From: Verrucomicrobiota bacterium
GTDB taxonomy: Bacteria > Verrucomicrobiota > Verrucomicrobiia > Chthoniobacterales > Terrimicrobiaceae
DNA length: 64,000 nt
Direction: 5' to 3'
Assembly: GCA_018970255.1 (NCBI GenBank)
Contig: JAGWWS010000003.1
Span: 45,968-109,967 of the forward strand
The notes under the pieces are model-generated. The model had not been told where the DNA came from. It did not search any database and was given only the letters and a program-made list of their open reading frames with translations. The translations under genes and the position numbers were made by a program. Numbering within the stretch: position 1 is the stretch's first letter; every line of letters starts with the position of its first letter. Shown here piece by piece: positions 34,938-44,213 of the stretch.

Positions 34938-35720
34938 ATGTCCCGCTTCCGGCTTCTCAGCACCGATTTTGACGGCACGCTGATCGCGCACGGGTCGGAC
35001 GGGCGGTGCTCGGCGGCGTTTGCCGAAGTGCTCATGCGCCACAAGCGCTCGGGCGGGGTTTGGGCCATCAACACCGGGCGCAGTCTTTGGCACGCGATCG
35101 AGGGTGTGGAAAGGTTCCACGCGCCAGTGCCGCCGGACTTCCTGCTCACGAACGAACGCGAAATTTTCCACAGGACGCCCGAGGGCCTTTGGGTGCCGGA
35201 GCACGGCTGGAACACGCTTTGCCACCAACGGCACCTGGAACTTTTCGACCGCAGCAGGGATTTGCTACGCCGCATCGAGGAATTCGCCGCGCGCCACCCC
35301 GGCATCAATGTGGTCGAGGAAAACGACGAACCCTGCGGCGTGATCACATCGGACGAGGAGGTGATGGCCGAATTCGTGGAATTCCTCGAATCCGATGACG
35401 CCGTGCCCGGCGATTTTTCGTGGCAGCGGAACACAATCTACCTGCGCTTTTCGCATGCCGATTACCACAAGGGGTCGTCGCTCGGGGAACTTTGCCGAAT
35501 CCTGCGTTTCGATCGCACAGAAGTGCTCGCCGCCGGCGACCACCACAACGACATCTCGATGCTCGACGGGCGCTACGCGGGATCGCCCTGCTGCCCGTCC
35601 AATGCCATCCCCGAGGTTGTCGAAACCGTGCGGGCCGCCGGGGGGCACACCGCCTCGCTTCCCGCGGCCGACGGCGTGGCCGAGTCGTGGCATTTCTTCC
35701 ACGAGTTGGAACCCGCATGA
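34938..35720 (+). CDS. HAD-superfamily hydrolase, Cof/type IIB
   Basis: A 260-residue phosphatase-like protein. The nucleophile motif is STDFDGTLI at residues 8-16, with the motif II Thr in INTGRS. The type IIB cap follows, and motif IV is AAGDHHNDISML near residue 200. Substrates of this group range from sugar phosphates to nucleotides and cannot be predicted. I chose the ATG at 34938, since the frame upstream is open only in the shadow of the divergent small gene. Its stop overlaps the start of the glcD-like gene (ATGA), so the two are probably coupled. Confidence 0.88.
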   Translation: MSRFRLLSTDFDGTLIAHGSDGRCSAAFAEVLMRHKRSGGVWAINTGRSLWHAIEGVERFHAPVPPDFLLTNEREIFHRTPEGLWVPEHGWNTLCHQRHLELFDRSRDLLRRIEEFAARHPGINVVEENDEPCGVITSDEEVMAEFVEFLESDDAVPGDFSWQRNTIYLRFSHADYHKGSSLGELCRILRFDRTEVLAAGDHHNDISMLDGRYAGSPCCPSNAIPEVVETVRAAGGHTASLPAADGVAESWHFFHELEPA

Positions 35721-37084
35721 ACGCAGCACTCGTCCGCAAGCTCCGGAAAAAACTTGGCGCGGCCCGCGTGTTGGAAAACCCGCCGGCGGAATTCGCCTCC
35801 GACAAATGGTTCGCCAGCCGCGCACCCGAGCTGGTGGTTTTCCCCGGCTCCACCGAAGAAACGGCTTTCACCCTGCGCGAAGCCTACCGCGTAGGCATCC
35901 CGGTCACGCCTCGCGGCGCTGGCTACGGCTATGTGGGCGGCTGCACCCCGGTCCGAGGGGGGATCGTCCTCTGCCTCGACCGCATGAAGCGCATCCTCGA
36001 GATCAACGCCGCCGACTTCGTGGCGGTGGTCGAGCCGGGTGTTGTCACAGGGGATTTGCAGAATGCCGCCCGGCGGAAGGGGCTCTTCTATCCCCCAGAC
36101 CCCGCGAGCCTGAAGGACTGCAGCATCGGCGGGAACATCGCCACGAATGCCGGCGGCCCGCGCTGCCTGAAATACGGAGTCACGCGGAATTATGTGCTCG
36201 GGCTCACTGTGGTTTTGCCGGACGGTGAAGTTGTCCGTTGCGGCGGGCGCACCCACAAAAACAAGACCGGCTTCGATTTGGTCGGCCTCTTCACGGGGTC
36301 CGAAGGGCTGCTCGGCGTGGTGACGCAGGCCACGCTGCGTTTGCTCCCCCATCCACCCGCCCGCGCTGTGCTCTCGGCGGGATTCCCCACAATCGAAGCG
36401 GCCGCGAAATCCATCTGTGCGGTTTTTTCAGGCGGGTTCCTGCCGGCCGCCTTGGAGATCGCCGATGAATTCACGCTCAAATCCGCCCGCGCATTCAACC
36501 CCAAGGCCGAGTTCCCGCCCGGCCGCGCTCAGGTTTTGATCGAAGTCGATGGCCAGGCGCCGAGCGTCAGGTCGGAGGCGGCGGCGTTGGCGGGGATTTT
36601 GAAAAAGACCGGCGCCCTCGGCATCCGCAAGGCCGCCACGCCCACAGCCTGCGAAGCACTTTGGGGGTTGCGGCGGCTTTATTCGCAGTCACTCAAATCC
36701 ACCGGCCTCAAAAAACTCAACGAGGACATCGTTGTCCCGCGCGGCCGACTCGTGGATCTGGTGAAATTCGCCGCCCGGCTGCAGAAACGCCACGGTTTCC
36801 CGGTCGCATGTTTCGGCCACGCCGGCGACGGGAACATCCACGTGAACATCATGGTCGCCGATATCGAAAATCCCTCCGTTCGCAAAAAGGCTGAGCGCGC
36901 CCTCGATGAATTGTTCGCACAGGTTCTCGCATGGGGCGGCGCGATCACCGGCGAGCACGGCATCGGAATTGCAAAAAAGCCTTGGTGGAACGCGGCCGTT
37001 TCCCCGCAAACGCGCGAGCTTCACAAAACCATCAAGTCCGCCCTCGATCCGAAGGGGCTCCTGAACCCCGGCAAGTTCACTTGA
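35717..37084 (+). CDS. FAD-binding oxidase, D-lactate/glycolate dehydrogenase GlcD-type
   Basis: A 455-residue flavoprotein of the VAO/PCMH family. The FAD-binding PCMH domain covers about residues 35-215 (VTPRGAGYGYVGGCTPVRGG, then DCSIGGNIATNAGGPRCLKYG). The FAD-oxidase C domain shows PVACFGHAGDGNIHVNIMV and GGAITGEHGIGIAKK. This matches GlcD and D-lactate dehydrogenases, which oxidise 2-hydroxy acids and pass electrons to the quinone pool. No glcE or glcF genes follow; the gene ends 9 bp from the convergent surA. The ATGA overlap with the HAD phosphatase suggests the pair work together, for example removing a phosphoglycolate-type phosphate before oxidation. That pairing is only inference. 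Confidence 0.9.
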   Translation: MNAALVRKLRKKLGAARVLENPPAEFASDKWFASRAPELVVFPGSTEETAFTLREAYRVGIPVTPRGAGYGYVGGCTPVRGGIVLCLDRMKRILEINAADFVAVVEPGVVTGDLQNAARRKGLFYPPDPASLKDCSIGGNIATNAGGPRCLKYGVTRNYVLGLTVVLPDGEVVRCGGRTHKNKTGFDLVGLFTGSEGLLGVVTQATLRLLPHPPARAVLSAGFPTIEAAAKSICAVFSGGFLPAALEIADEFTLKSARAFNPKAEFPPGRAQVLIEVDGQAPSVRSEAAALAGILKKTGALGIRKAATPTACEALWGLRRLYSQSLKSTGLKKLNEDIVVPRGRLVDLVKFAARLQKRHGFPVACFGHAGDGNIHVNIMVADIENPSVRKKAERALDELFAQVLAWGGAITGEHGIGIAKKPWWNAAVSPQTRELHKTIKSALDPKGLLNPGKFT

Positions 37085-37093
37085 GCCGCGCGC

Positions 37094-38083
37094 TCAGGAT
37101 AGGATTTTGATGTAGGCTTTTTGGCGGAGGGTATCGAGCCAGCGCTGCTGGGCTTTCATGCGTTCCTGTTGCATGAGGACGGCTTCGATTTCCTCGCGGA
37201 CCTCGGCAATGGGCTTCACGGCGGCCTCTTTGCGAGCTTCGACGTAAAGAATGTAGTAGGAATCGTCGATCTTCAGAACCGGGCTGGTGGCTCCGGCCTT
37301 GAGGGAGAAGGCGGCTTTGGTGAGTTCTTCGTTGAGGGTATTGCGCTCGATCCAGCCCCAATCACCGCCCATGTCTCGCGTGGATTCGTCCTCGGAATAC
37401 ATCTGGGCCATGCGCTCGAACTCGGCACCGGTGACGAGTTTTTGACGAATCTCCTCGGCGGTTTGTTTTTTGTCCGAGCCGCTGAAGTCGTCCGTGCCGT
37501 CCTCACGCAACACAATCATGCGGAGTTTCACTTGCTCGGGCGTGGAGTAGGAGGCTCGGTTCTTTTGGTAGAAGGCTTGGATTTGCTTGGGGGAGACGAC
37601 GAAATTGTCGGTCACTTTCGCCTGCCGCATGGCTTGCACGATGATCTTCTCTTTCTCGATCTCCTTGAAACGGGTGAGGGTGTAGCCCTGCGCGTTGAGG
37701 GTGCGGATGAATGCGGCCCGGTCGCCGCCGAACTCTTCGCGGATGACGGTTTGGATGCGGTCGTCCACGACATAGTCGGGAATGTTCGCGCCCTTCTCCT
37801 CCATTTTTCGGAACTCCTGGATGATGAGCTGGCGGTCGACGAGGTCCTTGAGGGCCGCGGAACGCATTTCCTTGATGCGTTCAGCAAGGTCGGGGCCGTT
37901 GTAGGCCTCGCGGAGGGCGCGTTCGCGGGCGCCGATGAGCTCGCGGACTTGGGAAATCGTGATGACATCGTCGTTTACGATTGCGGCCACGCCATCGATG
38001 ACTTCGGCTTGCTGGGCGCGGGCGGTGTAAAGTGCCGTGGAGGCGACGAGAATGAGGGTAAAAATTCCGGCGAAACGTCTCAT
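37094..38083 (-). CDS. surA: SurA-like periplasmic peptidyl-prolyl isomerase (parvulin family)
   Basis: A 329-residue exported protein with a signal peptide of about 23 residues (MRRFAGIFTLILVASTALYTARA). Residues 25-170 form the SurA N-terminal chaperone domain (VIDGVAAIVNDDVITISQVREL). About 175-290 form a parvulin domain with QVKLRMIVL, DMGGDWGWIER and the C-terminal PVLKIDDSYYILYVEARKE. SurA guides outer-membrane proteins toward BAM. Only one parvulin domain is visible, unlike the two in E. coli SurA. Its ATG overlaps the mfd stop as ATGA, an odd partner but clearly coupled. It is convergent to the GlcD-like gene. Confidence 0.9.
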   Translation of the reverse strand: MRRFAGIFTLILVASTALYTARAQQAEVIDGVAAIVNDDVITISQVRELIGARERALREAYNGPDLAERIKEMRSAALKDLVDRQLIIQEFRKMEEKGANIPDYVVDDRIQTVIREEFGGDRAAFIRTLNAQGYTLTRFKEIEKEKIIVQAMRQAKVTDNFVVSPKQIQAFYQKNRASYSTPEQVKLRMIVLREDGTDDFSGSDKKQTAEEIRQKLVTGAEFERMAQMYSEDESTRDMGGDWGWIERNTLNEELTKAAFSLKAGATSPVLKIDDSYYILYVEARKEAAVKPIAEVREEIEAVLMQQERMKAQQRWLDTLRQKAYIKILS

Positions 38084-41000
38084 CGGCTGGGCATTTTTTC
38101 GAGGAAGCTCAAGACGCCGCGGACCTTAGAATCGGGGTCCTGAGCCGTCAAGCGGGGAAACCTCCCGCCGAGGAGGATGTAGCTGCCGCCACGCGAGAGC
38201 ATGAGGCGGTCGCCGCGGGTTTCGACCGATTGGATGCGGCGGCGCGAGGCCTCGAGGCGGATGGCGGCGCAAGCGAGGGCATTCGTTGCGGCACGGGGCG
38301 GCGGCCCGAACCGGTCGCGCCAGGCTGCGGCCAGTGCGTCGAGTTCCCCGCGGTTGGAGGCTTCGGCGAGCTTGCGGTAGGCTTCGATGCGCGACTTGGG
38401 CTCGGGCATCCACGCGGCGGGCAGGAAGGAAGGGGCGAGGCCGGAGGCTTCGTCGAAAGCGCCCTCCTCGTTGGCGGTGCAATCGAGCCGCAGCGATGCC
38501 GTGGCGCCGGCGGGCTTGCGGCCCTTGAGCGAATCCACGGCGCGGCGGAGCATTTTGCAATAGAGGTCGAAGCCGACCGCCACGATGTGCCCGCTTTGCT
38601 CGGTGCCGAGAAGGTTTCCCGCGCCGCGGATTTCGAGGTCGCGCATGGCGATTTTGAAGCCCGAGCCGAGTTCGGTGTATTGGCGGATCGCCGAGACGCG
38701 CTTGCGGGCGGCGCCGACGGACATGAGGTCGCGTGGCAGCAACAGGTAGGCGTAGGCTTTCGTGCCCGAGCGGCCCACGCGCCCGCGAAGCTGGTAGAGG
38801 TCGGCGAGCCCGAAGCGGTCGGCGCGGTCGATGATGATCGTGTTCGCATTCGGGATATCGAGGCCGCTTTCGATGATGGTGGTGGAAACAAGGACATCCG
38901 CCTTGCCGGCGACGAACGATTGCATCACGCCCTCGAGTTCGCGCTCCTCCATTTGGCCGTGGCCGACGATCGCCTTCACGCCGGGGCAAAGCTCGCGGAT
39001 GCGCGAAGCCGTGCGCTCGATCGTCTGGACGCGGTTGTGGAGGAAGTAGACCTGCCCGCCGCGGGCGTGCTCGCGGTGGATGGCATCGCGGATGAGGCGC
39101 TCGTCGTAGGCGCAAACCAGGGTTTCCACCGGCTGGCGGTTCGGCGGCGGGGTTTCGATCACCGACATGTCGCGCGCGCCCATGAGCGAAAGGTAGAGCG
39201 TCCGCGGGATCGGCGTGGCCGAGAGGGTCAGCACATCGACGAGGCGGAATTTTTCCTTGAGGGCTTCCTTGTGTTTCACGCCGAAGCGCTGCTCCTCGTC
39301 GACGACGACCAGCCCGAGGTTTTTGAACGAGACATCCTGCGAAATGATCCGGTGGGTGCCCACCACGACATCCACGCTGCCGTCCGCGAGGGCCTTCACC
39401 ACGCGCTTTTGCTCGGCGGGGCTGCGGTAGCGGCTGAGGAGTTCGATCGTGACCGGGTATTCGCTCATGCGCTCGCGCAGCGTTTGGAAGTGCTGCTGGG
39501 CGAGGACCGTGGTCGGCGCAATCACGGCCGCCTGGCAACCGCCGGTGACCGCCTTGAACACGGCGCGGATGGCGACCTCGGTTTTTCCGAAGCCCACATC
39601 GCCGCAGATGAGCCGGTCCATAGCGCGCTGCGACTCCATGTCCGCCTTCGTTTCGCCGATGGCGCGGAGCTGGTCGGGCGTTTCGGTGAAGAGGAACGAT
39701 TTTTCGAATTCCTCCTGCCAACGGGAGTCGGGCGGGAAGGCGCGGCCGGATTGGGTTTCGCGCTCCGCCTGCACGCGGAGCATGCCGGCGGCGTATTGGA
39801 AAATCCCGCGCGTGGCTTTTTCCTTTGCCTTCGCCCAACGGCCGCCGCCGAGCTCGGAGAGTTCCGGGTTGTTCCGTCCGAGGCCGACATAGCGGGCCAC
39901 CTGCCAAGCCTGGTCGAGCGGCACATAGAGCCGCGCATCGTTGGCGAAGGTGAGGACGAGGACCTCGCCGGCGCCATCGGGGGATTTTTCCATCCCCTCG
40001 TAGCGCCCGATGCCGTGGTCGAGGTGGACGACCAGGTCGCCTTCCTCGAATTCGGAAAAATCCACGGCCTGCCTCGCGGCGCGGAGGCGTTCGCGGCGGA
40101 GGGCGGCGCGCTGGGCGCGTTGGCTGGCCGAGCGCCCGAGGATTTCCGACTCCGACAAAACGGCGAGCTTCGCCGCCGGGCAAACGAAGCCCCTCGTGGC
40201 GGGGACGGTGAGGAAAACCATCTTTGAGGCGTCGAAGTCGAAATCCGCCGCGAGTTCGGAAAAGCGCTCGCCCTCCGCCTCGTTCGCACAGGCGAACGCC
40301 ACGGTCCAGCCGTCCGCCGCCCAGGCGTGGAGCTGGTTGAAAAACCTGCCGCGCTTCGCCTCGTTCAAAATCAGGTCGCCCGCGGCCATCTCGGCAAACG
40401 GCGCCGCGAAGAACGGGAACGCCGATTCGCCTTCGGAGCCAATCCAAAGCGCCCCGGCCGGCTCTGGCGGGTCGATGGCAATGACGGCATCGCCCTCGGA
40501 AAGGTAATCGCGCAGGGTGCCGCCGCCGGATTCGAGTTTGCCGGTGAGGATTTCGCAGGATTCGGCGTCCGCCACCGAGAGCTGGGTATCCGCGTCGAAC
40601 TCGCGCAGGGACTCGATGGTGCGGTCGAACCACTCGATGCGCACCGGGCGCGGTTGTTGCCACGAGAAAACATCGAGGATGCCGCCGCGGGCGGAGTATT
40701 GGCCGCGCGAGCCGACCTGGGGCGCCGAAATGTAGCCGGCTTCCTTCAGGCGCCGCACGGCCTCGGCGGGTTCGGCCTCCATCCCCTTCCGCAAAACAAA
40801 AAGTTCCTCGAGCACCGCTTCGCGCGGCGGAACGTGCGATTCCCATTGGGCGGCATGGATGGCGAGCGCTTCGCAGCCGGGGCCGCGGGCGATGGTGCGC
40901 AGCAGGTCGAGCCTCTCGGATTGCGTCTCGGCATCGGGCAAAACCTCGCCGCCCGGCGTTTCGAGTTCGGGAAAAAGTTTCGCCCTCGGCGACCATGCCG

Positions 41001-41205
41001 CCAACTCCGCCGCGAAATCCTCCTGCGAGCGGAGGTCCGCACAGACGAACCAGGCGCGCCCCGGGATTTTTCGAAGTGCCAGTGCGGCAGCGAAGGGTTG
41101 GGCCGCGGGGGCGATGTCGCCCGCCGGGCCGGATTCGAGCAAACCCGCGAGCGCCGGGTTGGCGCAGGCGGATTCGAGGAATTCCTCAAGCGGAACGAAT
41201 TTCAT
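38080..41205 (-). CDS. mfd: Transcription-repair coupling factor Mfd
   Basis: A 1041-residue translocase that displaces stalled RNA polymerase and recruits UvrA. It is slightly shorter than the usual 1150 residues, with a trimmed N-terminal UvrB-like part. The RNA polymerase-interacting domain starts near residue 392 (DLVVHLDHGIGRYEGM), and the helicase motor follows with GDVGFGKTE (Walker A) near 535, VVVDEEQRFG near 635 and the C-terminal TRG region (FGLADLYQLRGRVGRSG). The start MKFVPLEEFLES lies 20 bp inside the upstream pabC-like gene. Mfd is the third gene of the minus-strand series running from the sigma-54 regulator. Confidence 0.96.
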   Translation of the reverse strand: MKFVPLEEFLESACANPALAGLLESGPAGDIAPAAQPFAAALALRKIPGRAWFVCADLRSQEDFAAELAAWSPRAKLFPELETPGGEVLPDAETQSERLDLLRTIARGPGCEALAIHAAQWESHVPPREAVLEELFVLRKGMEAEPAEAVRRLKEAGYISAPQVGSRGQYSARGGILDVFSWQQPRPVRIEWFDRTIESLREFDADTQLSVADAESCEILTGKLESGGGTLRDYLSEGDAVIAIDPPEPAGALWIGSEGESAFPFFAAPFAEMAAGDLILNEAKRGRFFNQLHAWAADGWTVAFACANEAEGERFSELAADFDFDASKMVFLTVPATRGFVCPAAKLAVLSESEILGRSASQRAQRAALRRERLRAARQAVDFSEFEEGDLVVHLDHGIGRYEGMEKSPDGAGEVLVLTFANDARLYVPLDQAWQVARYVGLGRNNPELSELGGGRWAKAKEKATRGIFQYAAGMLRVQAERETQSGRAFPPDSRWQEEFEKSFLFTETPDQLRAIGETKADMESQRAMDRLICGDVGFGKTEVAIRAVFKAVTGGCQAAVIAPTTVLAQQHFQTLRERMSEYPVTIELLSRYRSPAEQKRVVKALADGSVDVVVGTHRIISQDVSFKNLGLVVVDEEQRFGVKHKEALKEKFRLVDVLTLSATPIPRTLYLSLMGARDMSVIETPPPNRQPVETLVCAYDERLIRDAIHREHARGGQVYFLHNRVQTIERTASRIRELCPGVKAIVGHGQMEERELEGVMQSFVAGKADVLVSTTIIESGLDIPNANTIIIDRADRFGLADLYQLRGRVGRSGTKAYAYLLLPRDLMSVGAARKRVSAIRQYTELGSGFKIAMRDLEIRGAGNLLGTEQSGHIVAVGFDLYCKMLRRAVDSLKGRKPAGATASLRLDCTANEEGAFDEASGLAPSFLPAAWMPEPKSRIEAYRKLAEASNRGELDALAAAWRDRFGPPPRAATNALACAAIRLEASRRRIQSVETRGDRLMLSRGGSYILLGGRFPRLTAQDPDSKVRGVLSFLEKMPSR

Positions 41206-41971
41206 CCAGGTATTCTTCGCGAAGCCATTCGTCGGCGCAAACCAACGGCCGCCCGTCCAATTCGCAAACCGTGCGGATTCCCGCCCGGCTGTTCGTGAGG
41301 AACGCCGCATCGCAGCGGGCGGCATCCTCAGACAGCACGAAACCCTCCGTCGCATCGAGTCGCTTCAAGACCCACTCCCTCACCACGCCGTCCCTCGCAC
41401 CGGTGAGCGGGTGCGGCGTTGTCCAGCGCCCGTCGATGCGGAGGAAGGCATTCGCCATCGAGGCGGAAACAAGTTGGCCGGCGGGGTTGAAGAGGAGCGC
41501 TTCGTCGAGGCCGCAGGCGCGTGCTTGCGAAAACGCCGCCGTGTTTTGCCAGTAGTTCCCGGTTTTCCACCCGCCCGGCGCGGGGAAATACGGCGCTGTG
41601 CTCGTTTGCACCCGCGCCGGCGGAAACCCGCCGCCGACTTTCATCGCTTCGAACAACGCGAAGCATCCGCCCTGGAATTTGTCGGACGGCGAGCCCGCAC
41701 CCGCCGTGCAGTAAAAGCGGAGCATTCCGGTGCCGAGTTTTGAAAAATCAAAATCGGGAAAATGGAACTCCGCACCGAAATCCAAAGCGGCGCGGCGCAG
41801 GCGGTCGATGTGCGCAGCGGGGAAAAGCGGCTTGCCCGCAAGGACGGCGACCGACTCGAAAAACGACATCCCATAGCGGAACCCGCGGTCAGCGAGGGGC
41901 AACGATTCAGCCGGCTCCCAAGTTTTTCCGTTTTGTTTCCAGCTCAGCGTCTGAGCTTCGGGCGCTGACAT
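41186..41971 (-). CDS. Class IV aminotransferase family protein (PabC/Ilve-like)
   Basis: A 261-residue fold-type IV PLP enzyme. The catalytic lysine is Lys136 in GWKTGNYWQN, within the family consensus (K.xxY). The conserved EALLFNPAGQLVSASMANAFLR region follows. This family includes 4-amino-4-deoxychorismate lyase (PabC, folate synthesis), branched-chain aminotransferase and D-amino acid aminotransferase; the short length and position favour PabC, but it is not decisive. The window also carries folE2, another folate gene, but far away. It sits 12 bp after the sigma-54 regulator and overlaps the mfd start by 20 bp. Confidence 0.82.
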   Translation of the reverse strand: MSAPEAQTLSWKQNGKTWEPAESLPLADRGFRYGMSFFESVAVLAGKPLFPAAHIDRLRRAALDFGAEFHFPDFDFSKLGTGMLRFYCTAGAGSPSDKFQGGCFALFEAMKVGGGFPPARVQTSTAPYFPAPGGWKTGNYWQNTAAFSQARACGLDEALLFNPAGQLVSASMANAFLRIDGRWTTPHPLTGARDGVVREWVLKRLDATEGFVLSEDAARCDAAFLTNSRAGIRTVCELDGRPLVCADEWLREEYLDEIRSA

Positions 41972-41983
41972 TTTCGAGCCGGT

Positions 41984-43417
41984 TTAGTCGGCCTCCTCGA
42001 CGACGGATTCGTTTCTTTCGAGGCGCTTGCGGAGCGTGGCGCGGGTGATGCCGAGGAGCTTTGCGGCGCGGACTTGGTTGTCGCCGGTTTTTTGCATGGC
42101 GCGGAGAGTGAACTCTCGCTCGAGCCAAGGGAGGAGTTGGAGCTGGGGGTCGGAGGCCGCGGCGCTGAAGAGGGTTTCGATGGCGCGGTCCATCGGCATT
42201 TCGGGGGTGGTGCCATCGGCGGCGATGCGCTGCGTCTCGGCCTCGAGGTGGCCGAGCGGGATGTCCTTCGGCAAAAGGATGTCGGCGGTGGAGAGCACGG
42301 CGGCGCGCTGGAGCGTGTTCTCGAGTTCGCGGACATTCCCCGGCCAGGGGTAGGCTTCGAGCACGCGGGCGGCCTCTTCGGAGAGTTTGAGTGGAGGTGT
42401 GTGCTTCTGGTTCGCGATGCGCTGGAGGAAATACTCGGCGAGGAGGCGGATGTCCTCCACGCGCTGCCGGAGGGGCGGGATGTGGATGCGCACGACATTC
42501 AGCCGGTAGAACAAATCCTCGCGGAAGGTTTTTTTCGCGACCTCCTCCTCGAGGTTTTTGTTCGTCGCGCAAACGATGCGGACATTCGTGCGGAGGGTTT
42601 CGTTCCCGCCCACGCGCGAGAACTCGCCCTCCTGAAGGACGCGGAGGATTTTGCTTTGGACCTGCAGGGGCATTTCTCCGATTTCGTCGAGGAAGAGCGT
42701 GCCCTTGTCGCATTGCTCGAAGCGGCCGATGCGCTGGGTGGTGGCGCCGGTGAACGCGCCCTTCTCGTGCCCGAAGAGTTCGCTCTCGAGGAGGTTGTCC
42801 GGGATGGCGGCGCAGTTGATGGCGAGGAAATTTTTGTGGCTGCGGGCGCTGTAGTTGTGGATGGCCACGGCGACGAGTTCCTTCCCGGAGCCGCTCTCGC
42901 CCGTAACCATGACCGCGGCGTCGCTTCCCGCCACGCGACCGACCATTTTGAAAACCTGCTGCATCGCCTCGGAGCGGCCGACGATTTCGTCGCGGTGTTG
43001 TTCGACGGTGAGCTGGGGTTTGAAGGTATTGGCGGCGCGGAGTTCGGCGGCGGCCTGGAGGGCGGCATCGGTGACGACCTTGAGGTTGAACGGGAGCTGC
43101 TCCTTGCGGACGAAATCGAACGCGCCCATTTTCATCGCCTCGATGACGGATTGGGTCGTGCCGAACGCGCTCATGAGGACGACCATGGCGTTCGGCGAAT
43201 GCTTGCGGATGCGGGCGAGGAGTTCCACGCCGGTGAACGGGTGGAGGTTCGTCTCGGCGATGACGAGTTCGGGCTCCTCCATGCAGAAGGTCCGGTAGCC
43301 TGCATCGGCGGATTCCTCGATGAGCACGCGGCAGTCCTTTCCGTGCAACTGGTTCTTCGCCCACTCGAGGAAGTCGGAATCGCGGTCGACGACCAGAATT
43401 GTTTGCTGCCTTGCCAT
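41984..43417 (-). CDS. Sigma-54-dependent response regulator (NtrC family) with Glu at the phosphorylation site
   Basis: A 477-residue regulator. Residues 5-120 form a receiver domain with Asp11, Asp13, Ser83 and Lys105 in place, but the phospho-acceptor position is Glu55 (VIAETN) rather than Asp. Residues of about 145-385 form an AAA+ sigma-54 activator with ESGSGKE (Walker A) and the GAFTGA loop ([10 protein letters not shown]). The C-terminus ends in a Fis-type helix-turn-helix ([22 protein letters not shown]). It should activate sigma-54 promoters, possibly without a kinase. No sensor kinase is adjacent. It heads the pabC-mfd-surA series, divergent from a START-like gene with 106 bp between the starts. 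Confidence 0.92.
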   Translation of the reverse strand: MARQQTILVVDRDSDFLEWAKNQLHGKDCRVLIEESADAGYRTFCMEEPELVIAETNLHPFTGVELLARIRKHSPNAMVVLMSAFGTTQSVIEAMKMGAFDFVRKEQLPFNLKVVTDAALQAAAELRAANTFKPQLTVEQHRDEIVGRSEAMQQVFKMVGRVAGSDAAVMVTGESGSGKELVAVAIHNYSARSHKNFLAINCAAIPDNLLESELFGHEKGAFTGATTQRIGRFEQCDKGTLFLDEIGEMPLQVQSKILRVLQEGEFSRVGGNETLRTNVRIVCATNKNLEEEVAKKTFREDLFYRLNVVRIHIPPLRQRVEDIRLLAEYFLQRIANQKHTPPLKLSEEAARVLEAYPWPGNVRELENTLQRAAVLSTADILLPKDIPLGHLEAETQRIAADGTTPEMPMDRAIETLFSAAASDPQLQLLPWLEREFTLRAMQKTGDNQVRAAKLLGITRATLRKRLERNESVVEEAD

Positions 43418-43523
43418 TTTCCCTTAGGTCGGGGCGATTCAACACAACGGGGCGGGTGCGAGGAAGCGGTTTTTTCCAATGCCGCCTTGCGCGGCACGGG
43501 CGGCGGGTGCTTTGTATGCGCGG

Positions 43524-44213
43524 ATGATTTCGCGGTTCCTTCCGGTTTTGGCGTTGGCGGTTTTTTCCACGGGGATGGCCCGGGGTGGAATCCTCGACGG
43601 GCTCGATGCGGCGCAGCGGCGGGCGGTTTTCGAAGGCGGTCAGGCTTCGGTGGAGGAAGCAGTCGAGGGCAAGCCTTGGCCGCGCGTGAGGGTTTACCAG
43701 AAGGTGGGGGCTTCGCCGGAGGAGGTGGCGGCGGTTTTTTCCGACTATGGAAAGGCGCACACCTTCGTGCCCGATGTGCTCTCCTCGCGGATCGTCGAAT
43801 CGCGCAGCCCGCACACGCACGATGTGGAATACGAAGTCGAGGTGCCGATCCTGCCCGACGAGCGCTACACGGCGCGGAACTCGCTGGAGGCGCTGCCGGG
43901 CGGGGGGTTCCGGGTTTCCTGGAAACTGCTCACCGCGCTGCAGACGAAGGATGCGGTGGGGAACCTTTTGATCGAACCGCACGGCGAGGGCGACTCCTTG
44001 ATTTGCTATACAAACCTGGTCACGCCGGGATCCTCGATGGCGGGACTGCTTCGCAAGCCGGCGATGGCACGCATGCGCAAAACCGTGGATGCCATCGTGG
44101 AAAAAGTGGAACTCGAAAAAAGCGAGCGGCCGTCGGAGTTGGCGGCGCAGGTGGAAAAGTTGCGGGTGTCGCTCGAGGGGATGGCGGAAGGGGCCGATGC
44201 CGACGATGAGTGA
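43524..44213 (+). CDS. Exported START/SRPBCC-like protein
   Basis: A 229-residue protein with a probable signal peptide (MISRFLPVLALAVFSTGMARG). Residues of about 45-190 fit the SRPBCC/polyketide-cyclase pattern: ASPEEVAAVFSDYGKAHTFVPDVLSSRIVE, then YEVEVPILPDERYTARNSLEALPGGGFRVSWKL and ICYTNLVTPGSSMAGLLRKPAMARM, as in START-like lipid-binding domains. The C-terminal 30 residues are a charged helix. The fold usually binds hydrophobic ligands. The family is inferred from pattern only. It overlaps the MFS gene downstream by 8 bp, so the two are probably coupled. Confidence 0.78.
   Translation: MISRFLPVLALAVFSTGMARGGILDGLDAAQRRAVFEGGQASVEEAVEGKPWPRVRVYQKVGASPEEVAAVFSDYGKAHTFVPDVLSSRIVESRSPHTHDVEYEVEVPILPDERYTARNSLEALPGGGFRVSWKLLTALQTKDAVGNLLIEPHGEGDSLICYTNLVTPGSSMAGLLRKPAMARMRKTVDAIVEKVELEKSERPSELAAQVEKLRVSLEGMAEGADADDE

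Noticed and set aside
38230..40227. Long plus-strand frame opposite mfd
   Set aside because: It is a shadow of mfd, with no recognisable motif.
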